A stretch of DNA of 64,000 nt from Mycobacteroides chelonae CCUG 47445 (GTDB lineage Bacteria > Actinomycetota > Actinomycetes > Mycobacteriales > Mycobacteriaceae). A program made the translations under genes and the position numbers. Under the pieces are notes generated by a model that was given only the letters and a program-made list of their open reading frames with translations, made no database searches and was not told the origin of the DNA. The stretch is from contig NZ_CP007220.1 in assembly GCF_001632805.1 (NCBI RefSeq), forward strand, positions 1,302,001 to 1,366,000, read 5' to 3'. Below, piece after piece: positions 18,339-29,416 of the stretch. The stretch's first letter is position 1, and each line of letters begins with the position of its first letter.

Positions 18339-18970
18339 TACGAACTGGAACTGCCGCCCGAAGCGACGCCGATGATCATGATCAGCACCCAGAACACGAT
18401 CACCGCAGCACCGATGATGATCCCGGCGATGGCGACGCCCTTGCCGTCCTGCGGCGAGGTCTTGAGCTGGTTGAGCGCGATGAAGCCCATGATGACTCCG
18501 GCAATCGATCCGATGCCGCAGAAGACGCCGACGATCGACGCGATCAACGAACCGATGGCCAGCGGGTTGGTGCCGCCACCGGTCTGCCCGTAGGCACCGT
18601 ATCCGTACGGGTCGGCGTATCCGGGTGCCGGATACCCGGGATAACCACCGGCAGTGGGATAGCCCGGCGGCGGGTATGGGCCCGGCTGTCCCGACTGATA
18701 CGGCGGATACGTCTGGCCATATTGCGGATAGGCCGGCGGTGCCGTCGGATACGGCGGGACACCCGTGGGATAGGCGGGAGGAGTGGTCGGATAGGCGGGG
18801 TAGGACGGGGGAGGTCCGGGCGTCTCCCACGCCGGGGGAATGCTCGGAGGCACCTGGCTGGCCGATGAAGCGGCATCGGCCGGCGGCGCGGACTGTTCCA
18901 GGGACGGATACTCGTATCCGGACGAGGCGTCGGGGCCGGTGCCGGAGGGTTCGTTGCCCGGGGTAGTCAT
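18335..18970 (-). CDS. Pro/Tyr-rich DUF4190 membrane protein (Rv1233c-like)
   Basis: A 211-residue protein. The first ~130 residues are low-complexity, rich in Pro, Tyr, Gly and Gln (PAYPTGVPPYPTAPPAYPQY and similar). The C-terminal 75 residues have two membrane helices in DUF4190 form: NPLAIGSLIASIVGVFCGIGSIAGVIMGFIALNQLK (in parts), then GKGVAIAGIIIGAAVIVFWVLIMII. The Pro/Tyr region faces the cytoplasm in related proteins and may mediate assembly or phase behaviour; function is unknown. Start at ATG 18970 with TAGGTT 6 nt upstream. Confidence 0.82.
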   Translation of the reverse strand: MTTPGNEPSGTGPDASSGYEYPSLEQSAPPADAASSASQVPPSIPPAWETPGPPPSYPAYPTTPPAYPTGVPPYPTAPPAYPQYGQTYPPYQSGQPGPYPPPGYPTAGGYPGYPAPGYADPYGYGAYGQTGGGTNPLAIGSLIASIVGVFCGIGSIAGVIMGFIALNQLKTSPQDGKGVAIAGIIIGAAVIVFWVLIMIIGVASGGSSSSY

Positions 18971-18976
18971 GGCGCA

Positions 18977-18982
18977 AACCTA
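18977..18982 (-). promoter_or_regulatory. -10 element, leaderless DUF4190 gene
   Basis: TAGGTT on the minus strand, 6 nt before ATG 18970. Confidence 0.5.
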
Positions 18983-19043
18983 GCGTATCGAGGGCGTTTC
19001 TGGCCGCGCTGCGGGCGGAAAGTCGCAGGTCGCGGTCAAAGGG

Positions 19044-19092
19044 GCACCATCTGGTGCGGTCGGGCGTTAAATGGGTGCTAGCTAGCGCGCTA
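19044..19092. promoter_or_regulatory. Cluster of palindromes upstream of the Rv1234-like gene
   Basis: GCACCA-TC-TGGTGC (19044-19057), GCTAGCTAGC (19077-19086) and TAGCGCGCTA (19083-19092, overlapping the previous) lie within 50 bp, 37-85 bp before GTG 19129. They may be operator sites; nothing in the sequence names the regulator. Confidence 0.35.
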
Positions 19093-19128
19093 CCGTGCAT
19101 CACCGACTTCTGCAGGAGGATCGAACTC

Positions 19129-19650
19129 GTGGGACAACCGCTCACACCCGGGCAGCCACAGCGCTCGACGTCACCGCGTTCCCCGTTGTCTTCGTCCCTG
19201 TCTTTGCCGACGCCACCGCAAGGTTGGCCCATCGGTTCGTACCCGACGTACGCGGAGGCTCAGCGCGCTGTTGACTACTTGTCCGATCAGCAATTCCCGG
19301 TCGAGAACGTCACCATCGTCGGCGTGAACTTGATGCAGGTCGAACGGGTGACCGGCCGATTGTCATGGCCCAAGGTGCTCGGCGGGGGCATGCTCAGCGG
19401 AGCGTGGCTGGGCCTGTTCATCGGCCTGGTGCTGGGGATGTTCAGCACCAATCTGGCCGGCTCACTCGTCGTGGGACTTACCGTTGGATTGGTGTTCGGA
19501 TTGGTCACCGCCGCGGTGCCCTATGCGATGACGAGGGGCACAAGGGATTTCGCATCAACCATGCAGCTTGTCGCGGGTCGCTATGACGTGCTGTGTGAGC
19601 CGGCGCAGGCAGAAGCCGCGCGTGACATGTTGGCCAAACTAGCTATCTGA
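19129..19650 (+). CDS. Membrane protein with general-stress-protein-17M-like domain (Rv1234-like)
   Basis: A 173-residue protein. After a Ser/Pro-rich N terminus, YPTYAEAQRAVDYLSDQQFPVENVTIVGVNLMQVERVTGR (in parts) is the ACT-like fold called heat-induced or GSP17M domain. Two membrane helices rich in glycine follow (GGGMLSGAWLGLFIGLVLGMF and LVVGLTVGLVFGLVTAAV), then YDVLCEPAQAEAARDML. Role unknown; homologues are stress-linked. The GTG at 19129 is fixed by a strong GGAGGA ribosome-binding site 8 nt before; the longer frame from 19054 has none. In the same position as Rv1234, between Rv1233c and lpqY. Confidence 0.85.
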   Translation: MGQPLTPGQPQRSTSPRSPLSSSLSLPTPPQGWPIGSYPTYAEAQRAVDYLSDQQFPVENVTIVGVNLMQVERVTGRLSWPKVLGGGMLSGAWLGLFIGLVLGMFSTNLAGSLVVGLTVGLVFGLVTAAVPYAMTRGTRDFASTMQLVAGRYDVLCEPAQAEAARDMLAKLAI

Positions 19651-19666
19651 GCCTGCTCGGCTGTGA

Positions 19667-22157
<2,491 letters not shown>

Positions 22158-22161
<4 letters not shown>

Positions 22162-22991
22162 GCCGCACCGCGCCCTCGCGCGCCGCGGGTTGGGTGATCG
22201 CCGATGTGTTGGTGCTGTGCTACGCGCTGGTACCGGTGCTGTGGGTGCTGAGCCTGTCACTCAAACCCACCGCGACGGTCAAGGATGGCAAGTTCTTCCC
22301 ATGGCCTGTGACGCTTGATAACTACCGCAGCATCTTCAGCGGAAACGTGTTCACCTCGGCACTGGTGAACTCCATCGGCATTGGGCTCATCGCGACACTG
22401 ATCGCCGTCAGCGTGGGCACCATGGCCGCGTACGCGGTGGCGCGACTGGACTTTCCAGGGAAGAAGGCCCTCGTCGGCGCGGCCCTGCTCATCGCGATGT
22501 TCCCGCAGATCTCGCTGGTGACGCCGATCTTCAACATCGAGCGCTCGGTCGGCCTGTTCGACACCTGGCCGGGACTGATCATCCCGTACATCACCTTCGC
22601 GTTACCCCTGGCCATCTACACACTGTCGGCGTTCTTCCGCGAGATCCCTTGGGAATTGGAGAAGGCCGCCAAGATGGATGGGGCCACACCGGCACAGGCT
22701 TTCTGGAAGGTCATCGCACCGTTGGCCACGCCGGGCATTGTCACGTCCGCGATCCTGGTGTTCATCTTCGCCTGGAACGACCTACTGCTGGCGATCTCGC
22801 TGACAGCCACGGACCGATCCATCACGGCCCCGGTCGCCATCGCGAACTTCACCGGTAGTTCGCAATTCGAGGAGCCCACCGGATCGATTGCCGCGGGTGC
22901 CATCGTCATCACGGTGCCGATCATCATCTTCGTGCTCATATTCCAACGACGGATCGTTGCCGGACTGACCTCCGGTGCAGTGAAGGGTTAG
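22158..22991 (+). CDS. sugB: Trehalose ABC importer permease SugB
   Basis: A 277-residue MalG-type permease, six membrane helices. The EAA loop is [25 protein letters not shown] (in parts), and the C terminus [20 protein letters not shown] is typical of the family. It is the partner of SugA. The sugC start follows 2 bp after its stop. Confidence 0.95.
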
Positions 22992-22993
22992 CG

Positions 22994-24196
22994 ATGGCTG
23001 AGATTGTGCTGGACCAGGTGTCCAAGACGTACGCGGACGGCTCCGCGGCGGTACAGGACGTCAGCCTGAATATCGCCGACGGCGAGTTCATCATCCTGGT
23101 CGGGCCCTCGGGGTGCGGTAAGTCCACGACGTTGAACATGATCGCCGGACTCGAGGACATCTCCTCGGGCGAGCTCACGATTGCCGGTGAGCGGGTCAAC
23201 GAGAAGGCGCCCAAGGATCGCGATATCGCCATGGTGTTTCAGTCGTACGCGTTGTATCCGCATATGACTGTGCGCCAGAACATTGCCTTCCCGTTGACCC
23301 TGACCAAGATGAGCAAGGCCGACGTGAACGCAAAGGTCGAAGAGGCCGCGAAGATCCTGGATCTGACCGACTATCTGGATCGCAAGCCCGCCAACCTCTC
23401 CGGCGGACAGCGGCAACGAGTGGCGATGGGCCGGGCGATCGTTCGCAGTCCGAAGGCATTTCTCATGGACGAGCCGTTGTCCAATCTGGATGCCAAGCTG
23501 CGGGTGCAGATGCGTACCGAGATAGCGCGGCTGCAAAAGCGGTTGGGCACCACCACCGTCTACGTCACGCATGACCAGACTGAGGCGATGACGCTCGGTG
23601 ATCGGGTGGTGGTCCTGCGCGCCGGAAAGGTGCAGCAGGTCGGTGCTCCCCAGGAGCTTTACGACACCCCGGCCAACCTGTTCGTCGCCGGTTTCATCGG
23701 ATCCCCGGCCATGAACTTCTTCCCGGCGAGGCTTACCGATATCGGAGTGCAGCTGCCGTTCGGCGAGGTGACACTCGAGGCGAGCGTCTACGCCAACGTT
23801 TCTGCCAAGAAGGCCGGTGTTTTGGGCAGCGACGTGATCGTGGGGATTCGGCCCGAGCAGTTCGAGGACGCCGCGTTGGTCGACACCTACAAGCGGATCA
23901 CCGGACTGACGCTCACGGTGAATGCCGACATGGTGGAGTCGCTGGGCTCGGACAAGTACGTGCACTTCACCACCGAAGGCGGTGCGGCTCATTCGGACGA
24001 GCTGGCCGAACTCGCGCAGGAGGCCGGGGTGGCTGGGGCAGACGAAAACGAATTTGTGGCAAGGCTTTCCGCGGCATCCAAGGTTGTGGAGGGTCAGCCC
24101 GTCGAGCTGATCATCGACACCGGCAAGCTGGTGATATTCGATGCCGCATCCGGGGAGAACCTTTCACTGCCCGGCAATGACACTGCCAGGCAGTGA
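22994..24196 (+). CDS. sugC: Trehalose ABC importer ATPase SugC
   Basis: A 400-residue MalK/UgpC-type ATPase. Walker A GPSGCGKSTT near residue 37, Q-loop FQSYALYPH, signature NLSGGQRQRVAMGRA, Walker B AFLMDEPLSNLDA and switch His in YVTHDQTEAM are all present. The C-terminal third is the OB-fold regulatory domain (FIGSPAMNFFPARL onward), including VGIRPEQFED. It powers trehalose import. A SUFU-domain gene overlaps its stop by 4 bp, which is not found after sugC in M. tuberculosis, where corA follows directly. Confidence 0.96.
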   Translation: MAEIVLDQVSKTYADGSAAVQDVSLNIADGEFIILVGPSGCGKSTTLNMIAGLEDISSGELTIAGERVNEKAPKDRDIAMVFQSYALYPHMTVRQNIAFPLTLTKMSKADVNAKVEEAAKILDLTDYLDRKPANLSGGQRQRVAMGRAIVRSPKAFLMDEPLSNLDAKLRVQMRTEIARLQKRLGTTTVYVTHDQTEAMTLGDRVVVLRAGKVQQVGAPQELYDTPANLFVAGFIGSPAMNFFPARLTDIGVQLPFGEVTLEASVYANVSAKKAGVLGSDVIVGIRPEQFEDAALVDTYKRITGLTLTVNADMVESLGSDKYVHFTTEGGAAHSDELAELAQEAGVAGADENEFVARLSAASKVVEGQPVELIIDTGKLVIFDAASGENLSLPGNDTARQ

Positions 24197-24813
24197 CCGG
24201 CCCGGGGATGAGTTCGGACGAGATCGTCCGTCACGTACGCGCCCATCTGGCCGATCACTTCACGGGTATCGGTGCGGGCGAGCCGGATTCGGCCTCGGTG
24301 ACCTTTCTCGGAGCTGAGCCCTATGAGCTGCTGCGCTATGGTCCCGATAACGCCGAGGTATCGCATTTCGTCTCGGTGGGAGCTTCGCGCTATCCCATGG
24401 CCGACCCGGGGGAGATGCTGACTTCAGAGGAGCTGGGTCCGCGCGCCGAAGTGCTGATCAGTCTGCGCGGCAACGTCTTTCCCGGCCTGGCTCGATCTCT
24501 TGCGGTGCTGGCCGCCTCGCCGGCGGTGGAGGGGCTGGTGCTTACCGAGGACGCGCTCGTCGATCTGGGCCAGCCACTCTGGGACGATCCGGCACGGCAG
24601 GCGTACACGGCGGTATTGCTGCAGACCGGCGATATCCCGGATCTGCTGTTGCCCGAACCGCTCTCGCCGGTGCGTTTTCTGGTGGCGGTGCCCATCACGG
24701 CCAGCGAAGCGGCTTGGGTACGGCTCAAGGGAGCCGATGCGCTGAGGGACGCCTGGCTGCAGGCCGATATCGATGTGAAGGACCCGTCGCGCGCCCACGC
24801 GCAGCCGAGCTAG
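24193..24813 (+). CDS. Suppressor-of-fused (SUFU)-domain protein in the sug operon
   Basis: A 206-residue cytoplasmic protein with the bacterial SUFU-domain layout: an N-terminal helix (EIVRHVRAHLADHFTGIG), then FLGAEPYELLRYGPDNAEVSHFVSVGASRYPM, SEELGPRAEVLISLRG and a C-terminal LLPEPLSPVRFLVAVPITASEAAWVRLKGADAL (all read in parts). Bacterial SUFU proteins are often polymorphic-toxin immunity proteins, but many, as here, stand alone with no known role. GTG 24193 overlaps the sugC stop as GTGA; a second start MSSDEIV lies five codons on. It may modulate the transporter or simply share its transcript. It meets corA tail to tail with 4 bp between. Confidence 0.75.
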   Translation: MTGPGMSSDEIVRHVRAHLADHFTGIGAGEPDSASVTFLGAEPYELLRYGPDNAEVSHFVSVGASRYPMADPGEMLTSEELGPRAEVLISLRGNVFPGLARSLAVLAASPAVEGLVLTEDALVDLGQPLWDDPARQAYTAVLLQTGDIPDLLLPEPLSPVRFLVAVPITASEAAWVRLKGADALRDAWLQADIDVKDPSRAHAQPS

Positions 24814-24817
24814 CGCG

Positions 24818-25912
24818 CTACAGCCACCCGTTCTTTCGGAAGTTCCGGTACAGCAGCGTGCACACGACGACCATGACGAGCAGCACGATTGGGTAGGCGG
24901 CCGGCTCGGCCAGTTCGGGCATGTGCTCGAAGTTCATGCCGTAGATGCCGGCGAGCATGGTCGGAAACGCGGCGATGCCCACCCACGCGCTGATCTTGCG
25001 CATGTCGGTGTTCTGTTGCATGGCCACCTTGCCCAGGGCCGCATTCACCAGGGAGGTGAGCATCTCGTCGTAGCTCCCGATCTGATCGGCGGCGTGGCTC
25101 TGATGATCGAGCACGTCACGCAGGTACCGCCGGACTTCCTTGGTGATCAGGTCGTTGTGGTCTTGGGTGAGCTTGCTGAGTGCTCCCGTCAGCGGGCTGA
25201 TCGCGCGGCGCAACTCCACCACTTCACGCTTGAGCATGTAGATGTGCTCGATATCGGTGCTCGATCGGGGCGAGAAGACGTTCTGCTCCATCGCATCGAT
25301 ATCGGTCTCGACAAGGTCGGAGACCTCCATGTACGAGTCGACCACGCGATCGGCGATGGCGTGCATGACGGCATACGGGCCCAACCGCATGTGGTCGGGA
25401 TCGGAATCCATCTGGGCGCGCACCTTCGCCAACCCGCTGTGGTCGCCGTGGCGCACCGTCACCACGAAGTCGCCGCCGACGAAAATCATGATCTCGCCGG
25501 TCTCCACGATCTCGCGGGCCGAGGAGATAGATTCGTGTTCAACGTAATTCACGGTCTTGAGAATCAAGAACAAGGTGTCGTCGTACCGCTCGAGCTTCGG
25601 ACGGTTGTGCGCGTGCACGGCATCCTCGACGGCCAGCCGGTGTAGTCCGAACGGCTGGGCGACCGCCTCCATCTGATGTTCGTCGGGTTCGTGCAGCCCC
25701 ACCCACACGAACCCGCGGTCCAGCGAGCGCACCTTCTCCAGCGCGGCGGTGGGCGTGTACTTGCCCGGCAGCCGGACCCCGTCGACGTATACGCCACAGT
25801 CGACAATGGCGCGGGCGAGAGGGACCGGGATGCGTTTGGCATCGGTCTCGGGTTCACGGCCGCGGATAGGTGAACGCAACGACGACGGATTGACCGACGG
25901 AAATCGCGCCAT
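24818..25912 (-). CDS. corA: CorA-type magnesium/cobalt transporter
   Basis: A 364-residue CorA. The large N-terminal cytoplasmic domain (CGVYVDGVRLPGKYTPTAALEKV, GFVWVGLHEPDEHQMEAVAQPFGLH) is followed by long coiled helices with HQSHAADQIGSYDEML. Two C-terminal membrane helices come last, the first ending in the pore signature YGMNF near residue 320. It forms a pentameric Mg2+ channel. ATG 25912 is preferred: GGGAG lies 8 nt upstream and residues before it do not resemble CorA. Same place and direction as Rv1239c. Confidence 0.94.
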   Translation of the reverse strand: MARFPSVNPSSLRSPIRGREPETDAKRIPVPLARAIVDCGVYVDGVRLPGKYTPTAALEKVRSLDRGFVWVGLHEPDEHQMEAVAQPFGLHRLAVEDAVHAHNRPKLERYDDTLFLILKTVNYVEHESISSAREIVETGEIMIFVGGDFVVTVRHGDHSGLAKVRAQMDSDPDHMRLGPYAVMHAIADRVVDSYMEVSDLVETDIDAMEQNVFSPRSSTDIEHIYMLKREVVELRRAISPLTGALSKLTQDHNDLITKEVRRYLRDVLDHQSHAADQIGSYDEMLTSLVNAALGKVAMQQNTDMRKISAWVGIAAFPTMLAGIYGMNFEHMPELAEPAAYPIVLLVMVVVCTLLYRNFRKNGWL

Positions 25913-26007
25913 GATGTGGGCTCCCTGCTCGCAACCAATCGTTCTGCGGAACCGTTCCGCGAGATGGTAACCCGCGAGCCTGTGGGACCGCCTGGGACAC
26001 TGAAATC

Positions 26008-26619
26008 GTGACATTCGATATTGCGGTGTTCACCTCAGTGTTCATCACCCTGGTCGTCATCATGGATCCCCCGGGTGCGGTACCGGTGTTTTTGTCGCTG
26101 ACGGGCCGACAGCCCGCCGCCGAACGACATCGTGCCGCCTGGCAGGCGCCGGCGGTCTCGTTGACCGTCATCTCGATGTTCGCGATCGGCGGCCAGGCGA
26201 TCCTGACCTATCTACATATAGGTGTGCCCGCGCTGCAGGGCGCCGGCGGCCTGCTGCTGCTCATCACGGGCCTATCTCTGTTGATGGGCGGCGCCACCAG
26301 CCAGAACGCAGACAGCGGGGTCAACGTGGCGCTTGTCCCGCTGGGCACCCCGCTGATGGCGGGGCCGGGAGCCATCGCGGCGACCATCATCGCGGTCCGT
26401 CAGGCGCAGGGGCAGGTGGGCACCTATCTGGCTATCGCCGCCGCGATCCTGTGCGTGCACGTGGTGCTGTATCTGACGCTGAGGTTCTCGACGGTGCTGA
26501 TCAGGGTGCTGCGGGAGGGCGGGATCATGCTCTTGGCCCGGGTCGCAGGCTTGTTACTGGCTGCCATCGCGGTGCAGATGATCGCCGAGTCGGTGCGCGG
26601 ATTCGTGGCAGGCGCGTAA
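26008..26619 (+). CDS. MarC-family integral membrane protein
   Basis: A 203-residue protein with six predicted membrane helices. FDIAVFTSVFITLVVIMDPPGAVPVFLSLTGRQ is the MarC N terminus with the conserved DPPG/P motif, repeated in inverted topology around VALVPLGTPLMAGPGAIAATI (in parts). MarC proteins were once linked to multiple antibiotic resistance but have no proven function. The GTG at 26008 lies 95 bp from the divergent corA. It is followed 64 bp later by the malic enzyme gene. Confidence 0.88.
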   Translation: MTFDIAVFTSVFITLVVIMDPPGAVPVFLSLTGRQPAAERHRAAWQAPAVSLTVISMFAIGGQAILTYLHIGVPALQGAGGLLLLITGLSLLMGGATSQNADSGVNVALVPLGTPLMAGPGAIAATIIAVRQAQGQVGTYLAIAAAILCVHVVLYLTLRFSTVLIRVLREGGIMLLARVAGLLLAAIAVQMIAESVRGFVAGA

Positions 26620-26670
26620 CGGGCCGCTCACAGTTCCAGAGTCGCCAGGAGTGACTTTCGAGGGGGCCAG

Positions 26671-26676
26671 TAGTCT
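26671..26676 (+). promoter_or_regulatory. -10 element, leaderless malic enzyme
   Basis: TAGTCT, 7 nt before GTG 26684. This supports 26684 over the alternative GTG at 26651, which has AGGA abutting the start and no room for a functional ribosome-binding site. Confidence 0.5.
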
Positions 26677-26683
26677 CACCGCT

Positions 26684-27847
26684 GTGACCGCATCCGACGT
26701 TGTCGTGACAGATGAAGAGATTTTCGAAGCACATATCGACGGGAAGCTGTCGGTAGAGCTCAAGTCGCCGCTGGACACACAGCGCGCACTGTCGATCGCC
26801 TACACCCCGGGTGTTGCGCAGGTATCGCGGGCCATTGCCGCCGACGCCAGCCTGGCCAAGAAGTACACCTGGGCCCATCGCCTGGTCGCGGTGGTCAGCG
26901 ACGGCAGCGCGGTGCTCGGCCTCGGTGATATTGGTCCTTCGGCGTCGCTGCCCGTCATGGAGGGCAAGAGCGCGTTGTTCAAGACCTTCGCCGGGCTCAA
27001 CTCCATCCCGATCGTGCTCGACACCAAGGATCCCGACGAGATCGTCGAGACGCTGATCAGGCTGCGCCCCACCTTTGGTGCGGTCAATCTGGAGGACATC
27101 TCGGCGCCCCGCTGTTTTGAAATCGAGCGTCGCGTGATCGAGGCGCTGGACTGTCCGGTGATGCACGATGACCAGCACGGCACAGCCATCGTGGTGTTGG
27201 CGGCGCTCATGGGAGCATCGCGGGTGTTGGGCCGCGATCAGAAGTCGCTCAAGGTGGTGATCTCCGGTGCGGGCGCGGCCGGCGTCGCATGCGCCAACAT
27301 CCTGCTGGCCGACGGCATTACCGACGTGACGGTGCTGGACTCGAAGGGCATTGTGCATTCCAGCCGCGATGACCTCAACGAGTTCAAGGCAGACCTTGCC
27401 GCACGCACCAACCCGCGCGGTCTCACCGGCGGACAGGCCGAGGCGCTCGCGGGTGCCGATGTGTTTCTGGGTGTTTCGGCAGGAAAGGTCGACGAGTCGC
27501 TGATCGCGACCATGGCAGACGAGAGCATCGTCTTCGCGTGCTCCAATCCCGACCCCGAGATTCACCCGCATGTGGCCGCCAAGTACGCCGCGATTGTCGC
27601 GACCGGGCGCAGCGACTTCCCGAACCAGATCAACAACGTGCTGGCCTTCCCCGGTGTGTTCCGTGGGGCATTGGACGCCGAGGCCACCAAGATCACCGAG
27701 CGGATGAAAGTGGCTGCGGCCGAGGCAATCTTCTCGGTCGTCGAACCTGACCTGGCGCCGAACAAGATTGTGCCGAGTCCGCTCGATCCGCGTGTCGGAC
27801 CCGCCGTGGCGGCCGCGGTTCAGGCTGTCGCGCACGAGAGCGACTAG
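26684..27847 (+). CDS. NAD(P)-dependent malic enzyme (malate oxidoreductase, decarboxylating)
   Basis: A 387-residue short-form malic enzyme: malate plus NAD(P)+ gives pyruvate, CO2 and NAD(P)H. The N-terminal substrate domain has LSIAYTPGVAQVSRAI with the general-acid Tyr, KKYTWAHRLVAVVSDGSAVLGLGDIG (in parts) and PVMEGKSALFKTFAG with the catalytic Lys. The metal site is NLEDISAPRCFEIE and MHDDQHGTAIVVLA. The Rossmann domain shows VVISGAGAAGVACANILL; a later element is SNPDPEIHP. In M. tuberculosis this slot (after corA, before lpqZ) holds malate dehydrogenase mdh (Rv1240), so a different malate-using enzyme occupies the same place. Confidence 0.92.
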   Translation: MTASDVVVTDEEIFEAHIDGKLSVELKSPLDTQRALSIAYTPGVAQVSRAIAADASLAKKYTWAHRLVAVVSDGSAVLGLGDIGPSASLPVMEGKSALFKTFAGLNSIPIVLDTKDPDEIVETLIRLRPTFGAVNLEDISAPRCFEIERRVIEALDCPVMHDDQHGTAIVVLAALMGASRVLGRDQKSLKVVISGAGAAGVACANILLADGITDVTVLDSKGIVHSSRDDLNEFKADLAARTNPRGLTGGQAEALAGADVFLGVSAGKVDESLIATMADESIVFACSNPDPEIHPHVAAKYAAIVATGRSDFPNQINNVLAFPGVFRGALDAEATKITERMKVAAAEAIFSVVEPDLAPNKIVPSPLDPRVGPAVAAAVQAVAHESD

Positions 27848-27858
27848 CCCTCTAGTCG
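27841..27858 (+). other. Short perfect hairpin at the malic enzyme stop
   Basis: CGACTAG-CCCT-CTAGTCG, 7-bp arms and a 4-nt loop. It contains the malic enzyme stop and ends 3 nt before the lpqZ ATG. It may limit read-through or regulate lpqZ translation; there is no U-tract. Confidence 0.45.
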
Positions 27859-27861
27859 TCG

Positions 27862-28722
27862 ATGTTCAAGGTTCGCGCGTGCATAGCGGGGCTGCTGGCT
27901 GCAGTGTCCGTACTCGCCGCGTGTTCGGACAATCATGGTCCCGCACCGTATTTGACGGTGGTGACCACGAATGACCCGCAGTATCGGGTGCTTGCGCACA
28001 TCTATGCCGCAGTGGTGAAGGCGACCGGTATCGATACCAAGGTGCGTGAGAGTCCCGATCCGGTAGCCGAACTGGATACCGGTATCGCGAGCGTCGCACC
28101 CGGGTTCACTGGGCGGCTGCTGCTGCAGTTCGCGCCACAGCAGCGGGCCAGCGGAGACGAGGAAGTCACGTATAAGGCCATGATCGCCGCGCTGCCCGCA
28201 GGTGTCGCGGCCGCCGACTATGGGACGGCAGAGGATCGCCCGGCCATTGCGGTTCCGTCCGGTACAACGAGTGTGTCGGCTAAACCCACGCTTGCCGGGC
28301 TCGCGCGGCATTGCGATGAACTGGCGCGTGCCGGGCAGGTGGGGCCGGGGCCCGTTCCCGTCGCGCGCATAGGTTCTTGCTCGACGGGTTATCCGCGTCA
28401 ATTCCCCAGTACTGGTGAGCTTTTCGCGGCGCTCAAGCGTACAGAGGTGGCGGTGGCCTGGACATCCACCGCCAGCCCGGCCCTTCCGGTCAATGGGGTC
28501 ACCCTGGTGGACGACGAAAAAAACTGGCTGCCGGCCAACAACGTCGTTCCGCTGTACCGGCGCAATGAACTGTCCGAACCGCAGGTTTTGTCGCTCAATA
28601 AGGTCGCCGGCGAGCTGACCACCGGTGACCTGGCGGCGATGACCCGCGAGGTATCCGGCGGTGCGGATCCACAGCGAGTAGTGGACACCTGGCTTAACGA
28701 TCACCAGATTCTGCTGCGCTAG
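27862..28722 (+). CDS. lpqZ: Lipoprotein LpqZ, glycine-betaine-type substrate-binding protein
   Basis: A 286-residue predicted lipoprotein, the same length as Rv1244 (LpqZ). The signal peptide MFKVRACIAGLLAAVSVLAAC has lipobox LAAC with Cys21. The mature part resembles OpuAC/ProX quaternary-amine binding proteins (LTVVTTNDPQYRVLAHIYAAVVKATGIDTKVRE, in parts; LSEPQVLSLNKVAGELTTGDLAAMTREV near the end). No transporter genes are adjacent, so it is an orphan binding protein. Its start follows the hairpin at 27841-27858. It overlaps the convergent TetR gene by 4 bp. Confidence 0.88.
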   Translation: MFKVRACIAGLLAAVSVLAACSDNHGPAPYLTVVTTNDPQYRVLAHIYAAVVKATGIDTKVRESPDPVAELDTGIASVAPGFTGRLLLQFAPQQRASGDEEVTYKAMIAALPAGVAAADYGTAEDRPAIAVPSGTTSVSAKPTLAGLARHCDELARAGQVGPGPVPVARIGSCSTGYPRQFPSTGELFAALKRTEVAVAWTSTASPALPVNGVTLVDDEKNWLPANNVVPLYRRNELSEPQVLSLNKVAGELTTGDLAAMTREVSGGADPQRVVDTWLNDHQILLR

Positions 28723-29351
28723 CTGGCGGTGATGTGCTGGCTCGCGATAACAGTGGCGAGCCTCGTTACGTGATCTATGACCTGTGTTTCGGTGAGAATG
28801 ATTGCACCCGAGTGCCATTCGCTCATCATGCCGGTGAAACCGTTGAGGCCGATGGTGACGTCGACGCGGAATGCGTCGGCGTCGGCGTCTGGGCGCAGAT
28901 ATGGACGGCCGGTGTCGATCATGAGTTCAACCAGCTCCCGCTGCGATGCTTGTCTCTTCTTCTCGAGTGCGGGACATCCCGTGTGGTTGCCCAGCAGTAC
29001 TTGTGCACGGGGGAAGTCATCCGCGACCCATGTGACGAGAACGTGCAGCGCCCGATTGAGGGTCTCCAGGGGTGGACGAGCGGGATCTCCAACAAGAACC
29101 TCCACAACGGCGGCGAGCAGTTCGGATCGGATGCCCTCCCACACCGCGACCAGCAGCTCGTCTCTATCGGAGAAGTCCTCGTAGAAATATCGGGTGTTCA
29201 GGGTGGTGTGCGCACAGACTTTGCGCATCGTCACCGCTGCCCAGCCGGACTCGCGCCAGATGTCCAAGGCGGCGCGGACGAACCGTGAACGGCGCTCTTG
29301 GCGTCGTTCGGCGTGCGTTTGACCGCCGTAGAGGTCGGACGTGCGGCGCAT
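28719..29351 (-). CDS. TetR-family regulator divergent from the P450-SDR-BVMO operon
   Basis: A 210-residue TetR protein. The N-terminal HTH reads RRSRFVRAALDIWRESGWAAVTMRKVCAHTTLNTRYFYEDFSDRDELLVAV (in parts). The C-terminal domain includes a WVADDFPRAQVLLGNHTGC segment. It has no M. tuberculosis counterpart next to lpqZ. The divergent arrangement, with overlapping palindromes (29417-29441) in the shared 127-bp gap, makes it the probable local repressor of the operon that begins with the P450, induced by a hydrophobic substrate or intermediate. This is inference from context. Confidence 0.9.
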   Translation of the reverse strand: MRRTSDLYGGQTHAERRQERRSRFVRAALDIWRESGWAAVTMRKVCAHTTLNTRYFYEDFSDRDELLVAVWEGIRSELLAAVVEVLVGDPARPPLETLNRALHVLVTWVADDFPRAQVLLGNHTGCPALEKKRQASQRELVELMIDTGRPYLRPDADADAFRVDVTIGLNGFTGMMSEWHSGAIILTETQVIDHVTRLATVIASQHITAS

Positions 29352-29416
29352 CTGTCGATGATCGCAAATCTCGGCGATTCCTTGAAAACTTTGACGATAG
29401 ACGCTCTAATGTAAAT

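Noticed and set aside
24811..24820. TAGCGCGCTA palindrome as a bidirectional terminator
   Set aside because: It is formed by the two convergent stop codons (TAG and CTA) around CGCG; five-pair stem, no loop, so probably coincidental.
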